Below, in pieces: positions 1 to 10,800 of a DNA stretch of 64,000 nucleotides. The notes beneath the pieces were generated by a model, which worked only from the letters and a program-made list of their open reading frames with translations, was not told where the DNA came from and searched no databases. Location: NCBI GenBank assembly GCA_007922225.1, contig ML680053.1, positions 21,202,379 to 21,266,378 on the forward strand. Reading direction: 5' to 3'. Every line of letters begins with the position of its first letter. The first letter of the stretch is position 1. Source of the DNA: Emydura subglobosa. Lineage: Eukaryota; Chordata; Testudines; Chelidae. The position numbers were made by a program, and so were the translations under genes.

Positions 1-1200
1 ATTTCTCGTGTGAGTAAGTGTTCACCAGTGCAAGCAAGGGGTTCAGAGTGTCATATTAAAAGGCAGAATTGTTGGTCCTTTGTAGTAATCAGGCTGCTAT
101 ACATTAGGGTTTTCTGCTTTACAACAGGGTGCGTTAAAGGTATCTGTTGCTCAGTTATAATTTTCTGGCTTTGCTTAGTTGGTATTCACACAGTTAAATA
201 TCATCAAATAATATCTGTGCCTTGCTATCATCACATTTATAATTTGTTATATAAATGGGTTTCTGAGATTAAAGAAATGCACGTGAGGTGTTCAGTGTGT
301 AACATACTTAAGTGTGTGGAATAAGGAAAAAGCAAGTAGAAATGAATTAACTGAATGGAAAGATTTGTACAGATTCATATACTAGATTCACATGTCCTGA
401 TTAATTTGACTTTAGAGGAAACATTTCCAGTTCTTAGACATTCTTAAATCTTTCTCAGAAGGTAGCATCTGTTATAACATATGTACCATCACTTCTTTAT
501 ACCACTTATTGTTTTGCCAGTGGCATACTTTTTGTTTTTCGAGAAAGGCTTACTTTCTCTGCTTTCCTTCTGAAAACTCCAGAGCCATTGTAGTATTTTA
601 AACTTTTTACTTATATTGCAGTTTATGTGACACAGTTATGAGAATAGGCACATTTTAAAAACATACATGCCACAAAAAGGTATTTTTAAAAATGATTGAC
701 AAAAGTGTTCAGATCCTCTGAATATTTCCTTATGCTTTTGACACTCAGTTGAAATTCATCTTCTCATTTTCTGAAGATCTTGGGAGAAACACTGCTTACT
801 AATATATTTAATTATATAATAGTTTCACCTCAGTAAGACAGAATGAGGTCTCTATCAACATAATTATCTTTACAGAGAGAATTTGTACTGATTTACCAAA
901 TTCAGAGTAACCAAAGCTTTGTAATGTCCTCCATGATTGTATTGCAATTTTCTTTGTGCTCCAGGTCTCCCAGGTCCAGGGCACACTAACAAGGCACCAG
1001 GTGGCTTCAAAGAGGCTGTTTTACTTACTCAAACCAAAAAGCACAATAAAGAGGATGCTAAATAGCTTTTTGGACTATCCAGTTGTAGGTCTGATGGCCT
1101 GTCTACCCCAGCCTAAGAAGGACTAATGCCACAGCTAAAAGTCTATTCAGGTCCTTCTTTCAGGGCACAGTTTTATTCTTCAAATGCAAAAGTTGTGAAG
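1..1200. other. Intron sequence, nothing recognised
   Basis: AT-rich sequence upstream of the first exon in the window. I see no exon matching dynein heavy chain and no repeat family I recognise. The one ORF over 100 codons here (10-324) has no recognisable domain and atypical composition. By gene order it should belong to the DYNC2H1 intron before the exon at 7678. Confidence 0.5.
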
Positions 1201-1408
1201 TAATCCACAGTTCTTCTTCAAGTGTCCTCTGCATATTGCTGCTCCTGGGACTTTAGCTGACTACGGCAGCTGGATGATAGAATCTTCTAGTAGCGGTACC
1301 CATTAGGTGTCCACACTCCCCCATCCTCTCTGTTTGGCGCTTGAGCGTGTTCTAAAAGCATGAGTATAAAGGGGCTGTGGTGGCATTGCCGCCTCAGTTC
1401 CTTCCAGC

Positions 1409-1431
1409 AGCAGCAGCAGCAGCAGCAGCGA
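1409..1431 (+). repeat. (CAG)n microsatellite
   Basis: About seven to eight CAG units just downstream of the DIRS copy A left terminus, in the untranslated leader of the element. Confidence 0.85.
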
Positions 1432-4036
1432 AAGGATATGAATCACTGGATCTCAAAGATCCATTGATCGATGGTGCCTTTATATTAGTTTATTGCTATT
1501 AGTTGAGAGTTTTTGTAGTTAGTGGTCTATAGTTAGTTTTAGGATAAATTAGCCAGATTTAGATTACATCATAGTTTTAAGGTGTAGTTTTATTGTTTGG
1601 TGTGGCTGATCCCAGTATAAAGAAATACGGGTTCAAGTGGTGCACATCTTGCCCAGAAAGTCGTCTTGGCATCTGAAGTACATGTTCAGTGTCTAAAGTG
1701 TTTGGGGGAGAACCTTTCCCCAGCATGTTGTCCTATCTGTAGCAGATTCACACCTGGGATCCAGAAAGAAAGACAACATAGACTTCAGGCCCTTTTATTA
1801 CTTTGCCTGTCAAGCCCTGGGATCTGAACACTCTAAAGGATCTGAAAATAAGGATAGGAGGCATGAAACAGCTCTGAGTACATCTGGATCCAAGAAAATT
1901 CCACCAGTGAGGGCTTTCATCTTGGCACTGAGCTCTGGTTCCAAATTGGCAGATCTGACTGTTCCTAAGCCTTTGGATCTGGCCACAAAATTAATACATT
2001 TATTATTAATTGTGGAACCGGTTTTGGACAGTCATCCTAAGGTTCTGAATAACTTATTGGAAATGGCTGCTTGGTTCAGAGGAAATGGAAAGCTAAATTA
2101 AAACATACCTCTGGTAGTTTGTCAGACCGTTCACATGCGGCTCTGAGACCAAAGGATGGTAGATCTATAGATCCCGTTCTAGAGATACGGATCAAAAGGA
2201 TAGATCATCGATCTGAACACATCAATTCAGGAGCACACTTTAACTATCATGGTGTAGATTCACTTGGACCCACATCTACTAATGGATCCAACTATTTCTC
2301 ATGGTTCTCGTGATGAAAGACTGAGATGGGACATCAAACGTGGAGAATCTCCAAAATCTCTTCCACCACTAAAATCCCAACTCGATTATTAAAAAAGAGA
2401 TTTGTCACCACTTTACATGATCCAAATCCTCACAGCAATCATTTCAACCGCTGCTTCAGTATTGGATCCAGGATTGAATCTGCGATCAGATGTAGAGCTG
2501 GATCCAACAAGCACGAAAACAATCTGACCATTTTAGGATCAGAATTTCCCTCCTTGGCACCGTATGTTCCAAACAAAGATGTGAGACAGGATTGAGGTAA
2601 CTATCAGGATTGTCATGTACTGCCTTAAATGCCTTGGACATATTGACAACCCCTATATACCACTATCAGTCCAGGAAGCACAAATCTTCATAGCCACTAC
2701 ATCTTTCATTGGGACTGATGGATCCAAGGGGTGCAGATCTAAGGGGTAAGAATCTGGAACCTAGAGAATGTTCCCCATCCTTACTACAGAAGGCATTATT
2801 TTAGGAGGAGTATCAGACATCTCCTCTACAGAAATTTTAAAAGCAATATATAGAAAATGTGGATGAGCTATAGTATTGTCTCCTTCTGATGACACAGTTC
2901 AATTTCATGACCTAGTGGATATAATGGCATCAACTTTAAAATTATCATCAGTAGCTTTGGAAGAAGCCACACATCCAATATTTGACCCTTGTGTTCTACT
3001 GCAAAGAGTACAGTGTCATTGCCTATATTGGAAGATCTCTATCAACCAACAGAATCTTCCTAGTCCCTGATTAAATCTATCTTCACATCAATCAGTTTAA
3101 AAAAGGCAGATAAATTATAGCAGGTCCCAGAGGAAGCGTTTTCCTGTTTTCATGTGCACCCTCAAACCAGTTCTCCTGTGGTAGCAGCATCAGATGAAAG
3201 ATCCAGATCAGATCTTCAGCACTTGACTCCTTATGACAAAGAAGGAAAAGAGTTGCACTTTCTAAGAAGAATTTTTTTTGTCATCTTCTTTAAACATGCG
3301 TATGGCCAATATCAAGCAGTAATGGCCAGATATCAATTTTACTTGCGGGAGAAGATCTCAGTCTTAACCAATAACTTCCTAGAGGATCAAAGAAGATTAA
3401 CAGATCTCATTATGGAGGACCAGCATGTGACAAAACATTCTCTCTGTGGTGTCAGTGATAACTCTCCACAGAGATGCATGGCTACAATCCTCATCTTTGC
3501 CTATGGGAAAAAGCCAAAAAATTAGGATTTGCCTTTTGAAGGAGATGGATAATTTTTAGTGCAAAAACTGATAAAGTGCTGGAGAAAATGAAGGACACAA
3601 GTTCACCTGTGAGATCTTTGGGGTTACTACCTCTTTATCGTAGAAAGACGTGTATCTATCTTCAGATATCATAGACAATACTTTCCATCTTATTTCCCTT
3701 CTTCTTATACCTATAGGAGGCAGCCTTATTATCAACACCAACAACAGACATCCTCTGAATGCAGGAGAGGAAAACATCTCACAAACCGAGGATGAAGATG
3801 AAGAACTCCTCGACTACATCTTCCTTGCCTAATATCAGTCTGCAGGTTTGATGGGATAAACGAGAGCTTCAAACCAATTTCAATAAATACTACTCATCTT
3901 TTTGGAAACAGTCTCTTTCATTTATACAATACGTGAACAAATATCACCGCGGACAGGTGAGTTTTAGATAAAATGAAAGCATGTTATGTCATCCAATTCA
4001 AATTCCTTCCTCCATGCAACTCCCCCTGCCAAGAAC

Positions 4037-4165
4037 ATAAGAACAGTGATACTGGGTCAGATTAAAGGTCCATCTAGCCCAGTATCCTGTCTTCCAACAG
4101 TGGCCAATGCCAGGTGTTTCAGAGGGAATGAAGAGAACGGGCAATCATCAAGGGATCCATCCTTT
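4037..4165 (-). repeat. CR1-like 3'-end fragment
   Basis: Starts with ACATAAGAACAGTGATACTG and contains GTCCATCTAGCCCAGTATCC, the antisense form of a common sauropsid CR1-like 3' end. Related pieces occur at 16045, 18515 and 55092. It interrupts the DIRS copy A reading frames between the gag and reverse-transcriptase parts, so it inserted after the DIRS. Confidence 0.65.
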
Positions 4166-4189
4166 GACTCCTACCTTTTCAGGGACCCT

Positions 4190-5430
4190 TCTCATGATTA
4201 AGGGTAGAAACCCAAGCTCTGCTGCAAGAAGGGACTGCAGAAAAAATACCTTTAGATTCCAGACACAAGGGATTTTACTCCCAGTATTTTCTAATCCCCC
4301 AAAAGAATGGAGGTCTCAGACCATTTCTAGACTTCAGAGCTTTAAACAAGTTCATCAGGAAGTTTCAGTTTAGGATGGTGATTATGGCTCTGGATCTGAG
4401 TTGGGTGCTCTCAGTCTGAAGGACGTATATATTCATATTTCATTGCATTGAAAATCTCTCTGTTTTTCAGATCATCTCTAGGACAAAGTCCTATCATTTG
4501 GCATTTTGACTACATCTTGAGTCTTTACCAAATGCCGGTAGCAGCATATCTGAGATGACATGCAATTTTTGTCTTTCCGTACTGGTTCCCTCCAAAGAAG
4601 AATTACAGATAGCCATTTTGTTCACTCATTCTTTATTCAGAACCCTTGGTCTTCTAATGCCATCATGAAAGATTCAATTCATTGGTGTAATTCTAAACTC
4701 CATAAAAGGAAGAGGTTTTAAAGATTAAAAATCATTATCTCAAGATTGTTTCAATATCACTTTCAAAAGGTAGTTTATTTGTTAATTTTGATTGCATCCA
4801 TGACCTATGTGACTCCATATGCCAGACTCAGAATGAGACAGAATCCCTGTTGCACATAAATGTATTGAAATTGAGGTCAATCTGACTAGCTCTCAAAGCA
4901 TTTATCTCACAGGTGTGAAATGCAATAATCCAGGTGGCCACAGACAACTTGTCAGCAGTGAACAAACATGGAGAAACTCCATTGTCTCAACTTTGCAAAG
5001 AGGCAGTAAGACTTTGGGGTTGGTGTATCCAGCACAATATATACCTGGTTGCTCTACATGTAGTGGGTCAATACAAAATGATTGCAGATTGACTGAGCAG
5101 AGATTCTTCACAGATGCATGAATGGACTCTAAAATATTTGGTGATTCAGAATATTTTTAGTCTTTGGGGATTTCTGAACATAGACCTTTTTGCAACCAGA
5201 TTCCAAGAGTGGACTCATACAGACTCCATTGACAGATGCATTCTCCTAAATTGGGGAGAGTCCTAAAAAAGAGAAGACAAGATTCAGCGTGGTTCAGCAT
5301 GGTCAAGGCAACAGTACTACCCTGAGTTACTCCATTTATCCAAAGGCAATCACAAAATGCTCCTGTTATCAATGGATATGCTACCCTAGCAATGGGGGAA
5401 AGTCTTCCATTCAGATCTCTGGTCATTACA
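4190..5430 (+). pseudogene. DIRS copy A reverse transcriptase / RNase H remnant
   Basis: Translated pieces in several frames give the DIRS order: a start corresponding to ALNKFIRKF, then ALDLSWVLSLKDVYIHISLH, then an RNase H-like stretch with LHINVLKLRSI and VATDNLSAVNKHGETPLSQL. Many stops and frameshifts break it. It cannot make a working polymerase. Confidence 0.65.
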
Positions 5431-5806
5431 TTTGATAGCTTGGGCGATAGGCTTTTGACAGAGTTAAAAAGATCATGCTTGGCTTAGATGCAGAGTTTTA
5501 ATTAATGCCAGAAAGCTGTCAACTACAAAACATTATGAGTTAAAGTGGAAAAGATTTGTTTTATGGACAACTGTAAAAGGTGCTGACCCAGTTTCAGCTT
5601 CAATGCAACTTAGTCTGGATTATCTGTTATACTTAAAAATAAATGGGTTGTCTCTGCCCTCTATTAATATTCATTTAGCAGCAATAGCAGCATATCATAT
5701 TCTCATAATTGTTAAATCTGTTTTTTTCATATGCTGGTTAAGAACTTTTTGAAAGGACATTGAATCTGTGTGAGATTCTGTCCCTCCATGGATTCTGAAT
5801 TTAATT

Positions 5807-6430
5807 TTGATTCAACTCATGTTGCAACCATTTGAACCTATAATGAGCTGTTCTTTGTTCCATTTAACTGTGAAAACAGCCTTTATAATAGTAATTACTT
5901 CTGCAAGAAGAATTAGTGAACTACATGCATTGGTGCTGGATCCTCCTTTTACTACTTTTTGTAAGGACAAGGTGTTTCTTAGACCACACCCTAAATTTCT
6001 CCCTAAAATTGTTTTTGAGTTTCATGTAAATCAAAACATTAATCTACTGCCATTCTTTGCAAAGCTTTATTCATCTAAAAGGGAGGCCAGGTTACATTCA
6101 TTGGATGTCAAGATAGTACTCTCATACTTCTCTGATAGAACAAAGAGTTTTAAGTCTTCTTCCAAGTTATTTGTTTCATATGCTAGTAACACAAAGGAAA
6201 AGCCATTTCATCTCAGTCCCTGTCTAGGAGTGTTAGACAGTGCACTGAAGATTGTTATATACTGAGAAGCTTCTCTTCCCACTTCTAGTCTTCTTAGAGT
6301 TCATTCTACTAGGGCAGTAGCTACATCTACAGCTTTTAATAAACATTTTTCCCTAATTGAGATATCCAAAACTGGATTGTTATTCACACTTTCACGAAGC
6401 CTTTTGCTTTGGTTATGGCATCCAAGTGAT
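5807..6430 (+). pseudogene. DIRS copy A tyrosine recombinase remnant
   Basis: An open stretch of 152 codons (5807-6265) reads ITSARRISELHALVLDPPF, then KVFLRPHPKFLPKIVFEFH. This is the SARRxSEL block that carries the first catalytic arginine of DIRS YR enzymes. A frame break near 6265 is followed by a tail reading VHSTRAVATSTAF, which matches the C-terminal block with HxTRA. In DIRS elements this enzyme integrates a circular cDNA in place of a DDE integrase. This copy is broken. Confidence 0.72.
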
Positions 6431-6592
6431 GCCCAGTTTGGTAGAGAGTTACTCCAATCCTTGTTTAATTAGAACTCTAATTTAATTAGAAATCCAATTT
6501 ACCTTACTACTTGTTAAACTACAAAAGTGGGACTATGAAGAGGATACTCAAAGAAGAAATGAAGATAGCATATTTGTGACTAGAGTTCTTTG

Positions 6593-6838
6593 AGATGAAC
6601 TCTGCATATTCACACTTCCCTCCTGCCTTTCCCAGTCCTGCAGAGTCCAAATTAAAATAGCAGTGGTTTTCCACATTTGCAATGGAAGGAACTGAGCTCA
6701 TATGCTCAGAATGTGCTCGACTGCTAGATAGGGAGGATGGGGGATCATGGTCACCTAGGGGTCACTGCTACTAGTTTCTACCATCCTGCTGCATGGGTTG
6801 GTGCAAGACCCCGGAGTGTGAATATGCAGAGTTCATCT
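6593..6838. repeat. Inverted repeat at DIRS copy A right end
   Basis: 23-bp arms at 6593-6615 and 6816-6838 are perfect reverse complements, separated by 200 bp. The core is GAACTCTGCATATTCACAC. A diverged version of the same sequence is the left terminus near 1216-1237. This is the terminal-repeat plus internal-complementary-region arrangement of DIRS elements. Confidence 0.85.
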
Positions 6839-6849
6839 TGAACAACTCT

Positions 6850-7150
6850 GTTACAAGTAATTTAACTTCATTTATTCTCCCAAACAAAACAACCTGCAGG
6901 GACCCAGAGGCCTTACACCTTGTGTCTCATTCCGCCCTGTTCAAGGGCCAGCCACAGGAACCAAATTCCTTCCTGTAGTTCCCTTCCACCTAAGTGACTG
7001 CCTCAGTTCTTTTATAGAAATCACCCACCCCTTCCCAGCTGGGTCTGATAATCAAACAAGGTGTGGGGCACTTTAAAGGGGCAGACCTCCCTATTACACC
7101 AATATTAAAGTATTGTACTAATCTTCCTTTCAGTCAGTCATCTGGCACCT
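6850..7150 (-). repeat. Possible antisense LTR fragment
   Basis: Read on the - strand there is a TATA-like TCTATAAAA (near 7014) about 145 bp before AATAAA (near 6870). This spacing is typical of an LTR U3/R. No terminal motifs or coding region were seen, so the call is tentative. Confidence 0.3.
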
Positions 7151-7677
7151 CTTCACTGTATTCTGTGCTTGGGCCTGTAGTGCAGATTTCAAAGCCTACT
7201 GGCAGGTTCCCTGGATTTTGACAAAACCCTGTTCCTTGAGATTTTGCGTGTTCCTTGAGATCTTTAGATAACTGTGGCTGTATTCTTTTTTAAAATTTAT
7301 AAATATAAGTTGTGTGTGTAGTGTTTGTTTGGTGTTCAATGATCCGTGTCTGCTGTTTATGCTAGAATAAGTGACTATAGTATGTTCATGTTAGATTAAA
7401 AAAGAATTAATGTAAGGGGTGAAAAGGACGCTGTGGTTAGGGATTGTGACATACAATAGCTGGTTCTTAAAGAGGGAACACAAATGTTCCTTGAAAACAA
7501 TGTGCTTTACCAAAATGATCCCTTCCTTGGAGAACTCCACTTATAGCAGTTTGTCTTTTAGATGTTTTATGTTTTGCAAATAATGATCTTTGTAGTTCTT
7601 ATGATATATCTTTAAAATAAAAATACAATCCAGAAATTATGTCCCCTTCATCTTTGACAAATGGGATTGTGTTTAAG

Positions 7678-7853
7678 GTGGATGATGCCGTCAAGATTGC
7701 AGAGGCTCTTCTCTCTGACTTATCTGGATTTCAAACATTCCGTCAAAGCGCAAATGATCTTTTAGAACAGTTTAAGGTTTACGAACAAGAACAATTTGAT
7801 GGTTGGTCCAGGGACATTCAGGCAAGTTTGTCGAATCCCAAATCGGGACTTTG
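7678..7853 (+). CDS. DYNC2H1: DYNC2H1 exon 1 of window (tail)
   Basis: Reads [18 protein letters not shown], then [16 protein letters not shown]. It ends in a split codon TG|C before GTAAGT. The start is placed after TTTAAG by homology; the polypyrimidine tract there is weak, so the acceptor is the least certain of all exons. Confidence 0.88.
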
Positions 7854-10800
7854 GTAAGTATAAAATATTGTAAGAAGTAAGAACTATTAACAAAATCTGT
7901 ATTACAGAATAATCTTAAAAGAGCTAATGAAGAGTTATAGAATGATGCTGTGATGTAGAAGAAAGAACAAATAAGAGAAATAAAATAAGGCAGTGCATGG
8001 CCACTTCATGGTTGTGGATCCTATCAGACTGGGTTTGATAGAGCAAAAAATACCTGAAGAATAATGTTGTTAACTGATTATAGCGTGGCAGTTCCCTATT
8101 AAAACACAAAATTAAATATTTGTTTCAAGGGATTTTTTAAAATTATTTTTTAGTATTTGTGTTACAGTAGAATGAAATTGGAGTTCTGTTGTGCTAGCTG
8201 CTAGACATATATAGAGTAACAGATAGTCACTGCCCCGTAGAGCTTGCAATCTAGATAGACAAGGCAGACAGAAAATGGATTGAGGAAAGCAGTTAATCTC
8301 ATGAATGAGTATTTTATCTTTAAAATCATGAGATTTAAAAAAAATATAGGGTTGTGGGGGCAGTTCTTTTTATTTACCTTCCGTTTTCTGAAATATTAAG
8401 ACACACTTGGGTTGCTCTTTCAAGCTTTTCTCTGCAACCACGAGGACTACAAACTTAATTTAAAAAAGAAAGAAAGAAATGAGCTTTCCACATGTTCACA
8501 TGACTCCAGGTTCTTTAAGTGAAACACCAAACAATACAAGACTCATGTAAAGTCATGAGAGTTGGTAAACGTGGGAAAGGGTTACAACAAACAAGCAGAA
8601 TGAATAATATGATGCTTGGCAAACATCTTGTTTCTTAGCTCCACACAGTTTTGTTTTTTGCTGGGCTTTTTTTTTTTTTTTTGTAGAAAAACGGGTTTGT
8701 TGAGAGAGGATTAGCTAAATTGAAAAGAAGAGAGAGAAGGCATCGAAGGGAGAGAGGCAAGGAGAATGGGGCAGAGGCAAGAGGGTGGAAAGAGAGCATG
8801 GAGGGCAGAAGGAATAAAGCTGAAGTGAAATGACTGAGGGAGGGCAGGGAGAGTGTCGATACAAACAACCAGTTAGCACAGGAGGGAGATTATTAAGTAC
8901 AAAAACTAAAGATAGCCTGATGACATTATTAGTTTCTGACAGTGTGCTGTAAGTGCTTCTGCTGGCTTGAGTCTCTGGCCCTTGGGCTGCCTCTCATAGA
9001 ATCACAGACTTTAAGGCCCTGGAGTTTCTCTATTCCATGAGTTCAAATGACTGAGGAACCCTGGTGTCCCCAGAGGTTGGGAGTCCTTTCTGAGCAATTC
9101 TTGGTGTAGGGGACTTTTTTGGGAAAAATAGGTTTCATCTTTTCTTCTCCAAACCCAGTGTTGCTGTATCTGGTGCAAATGTTTCTGTATCTGCTGCTCC
9201 TGGACAGAGTCTCAGACCCTCAGGCTGGCTCTGCCCTGGAGTTTTTCTCTTCCTCAATCTCACATGGCTGAGTGGAGGGCTAGTGTCATGTGAGCTCTGT
9301 CGCATTCAGAGTGGAAGTCTCCTTTGCATGATTCTGAATCCAAAGGGTGCTCAGAGTATACCTGTTTGGGAGGTAAAGAAACAGTGTATGTTATAACATG
9401 CCTGACAATCTTCTGTGTAAAAACAAACGTTAAAATGAAGTTTGGTTGTGTGTTGCCCTTGCTGCTAGTCTTCAGAGGTCTTGGATAGTAATAGAGGTTA
9501 ATGGATTAGCACATAGAATCACAGAACTTTAAAAAATAATCAGAAAAAAGTTAATAAATAAAATGTGATCCATCATTTTGGAATTTGCACCTTACATGTC
9601 AGTTAATGTTTATAATAATTAACTATACCTAAGAAAGGATCCAGGACAAATCATACTTGATAATTTTTAATATTAATTTTGGTTTAGCATACAAGCTAGT
9701 AGTCCTGTTATGGAGCTGGATCATTGTGATGGAGAATTAAAAATACATTATTCAGATCGTTTGGTGACTCTCCTAAGAGAAGTGCGTCAGCTATCTGCAC
9801 TTGGCTTTGTTATTCCTGCTAAAATACAGCAAGTTGCAAACACCGCACAAAAATTCTGCAAGCAGGCAGTTATCCTCAAGCAGGTATGAGATAATAAACC
9901 ATAACCAATATCTGTACTGATTTCTATGCTTTATGGTAGAGAATTTCCAGATCATTATATTACCATTTTGATTATCAGGCTAATAAACTTTCTGCTATAA
10001 GCATTTATCTTTATTAAAGCTACAATGTGTTTCTTGAACTATTTAAAAACATTGAATGATGATAATATGGGAAATGAATTTAATCCTAAAAACTGAACAA
10101 AAATAAAGAAATAGATACATTTAAATATTTAGAACAGTATTAAAAATTAATCTGTTTTTGATATTAACTACAAGATAGATGTTACAATAAAGAGAGCTAA
10201 GTTCAAAATAATATCTGAACTTAAAGAAAACGAAGCCCTGCTCATGTTTTGCTCTCCCTTCAAGTTTCAATCCTCAATCTCTATCCAGTATACCTTAGGA
10301 AAATAAAGTAGGCAAAACTACACTCACCACTGTTAGCTCTCAATCGAAAAATCATTAATAAGTATTTTAAAGTAAATTTATTCCTGTATTATAAAGGGCA
10401 TTTTGTAGTGCCAGATGTTACAGAACATCATTACTAGGCCTGTGCCCTAGCTTATATTTCAGTTGGCAAACCAGTAGCAGGGGCCTTTTCATTTCATTTT
10501 ATGATGTAAGAATAAAGATATGTGTAAGGGCAGAATGCACATACATACACCCCAGGGATTGAATCTAAGGCCATCAGCCATTTTCCACTTAAGGTAAAGT
10601 ATAATCCCTTCAGGTGTGAGTGAGTAGCAAATGTATAGGTACTAAGGCCAGCCATTAAAGGGAGACATGGTCACATGCTCTAAAATGACGCATTATATAT
10701 ACTTTACTCTTGTTATATATATCTTATTAACAATAATACTGATAAAAGTGTAAGTCTTGAAAATATTGGGGTTGGCAATACTCAGGAATATATTAAAAGT

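Larger units (their letters stand above)
1205..6860 (+). mobile_element. Decayed DIRS-type tyrosine-recombinase retrotransposon (copy A)
   Basis: A near full-length but inactivated DIRS-like element. The left terminus (around 1211-1238) resembles, in inverted orientation, a right terminus near 6816-6845. A second copy of the right-end sequence, in the opposite orientation, sits at 6593-6615. This fits the inverted-terminal-repeat plus internal-complementary-region layout of DIRS elements. Reading frames broken by stops and shifts follow in order: a gag-like, SR- and GATCC-rich region (about 1620-3950), a reverse transcriptase start (about 4190-4500; RALNKFIRKF-like, then LSLKDVYIHISLH), an RNase H-like part (about 4800-5200; INVLKLRS, then VATDNLSAVNKHG) and a tyrosine recombinase (about 5700-6430). 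It lies in a DYNC2H1 intron in gene-sense orientation. The family assignment is from recognised protein motifs. The boundaries are good to tens of bases. Confidence 0.75.

Noticed and set aside
10..324. 104-codon ORF at the window start
   Set aside because: No domain, Cys- and Val-rich composition without any recognised pattern, in intron sequence.
1409..1431. Coding CAG repeat
   Set aside because: It is in a DIRS leader within an intron and not in a reading frame with any exon.
5807..6265. Bacterial or phage integrase
   Set aside because: The sequence is the DIRS tyrosine recombinase type and sits in the expected order in a DIRS element.
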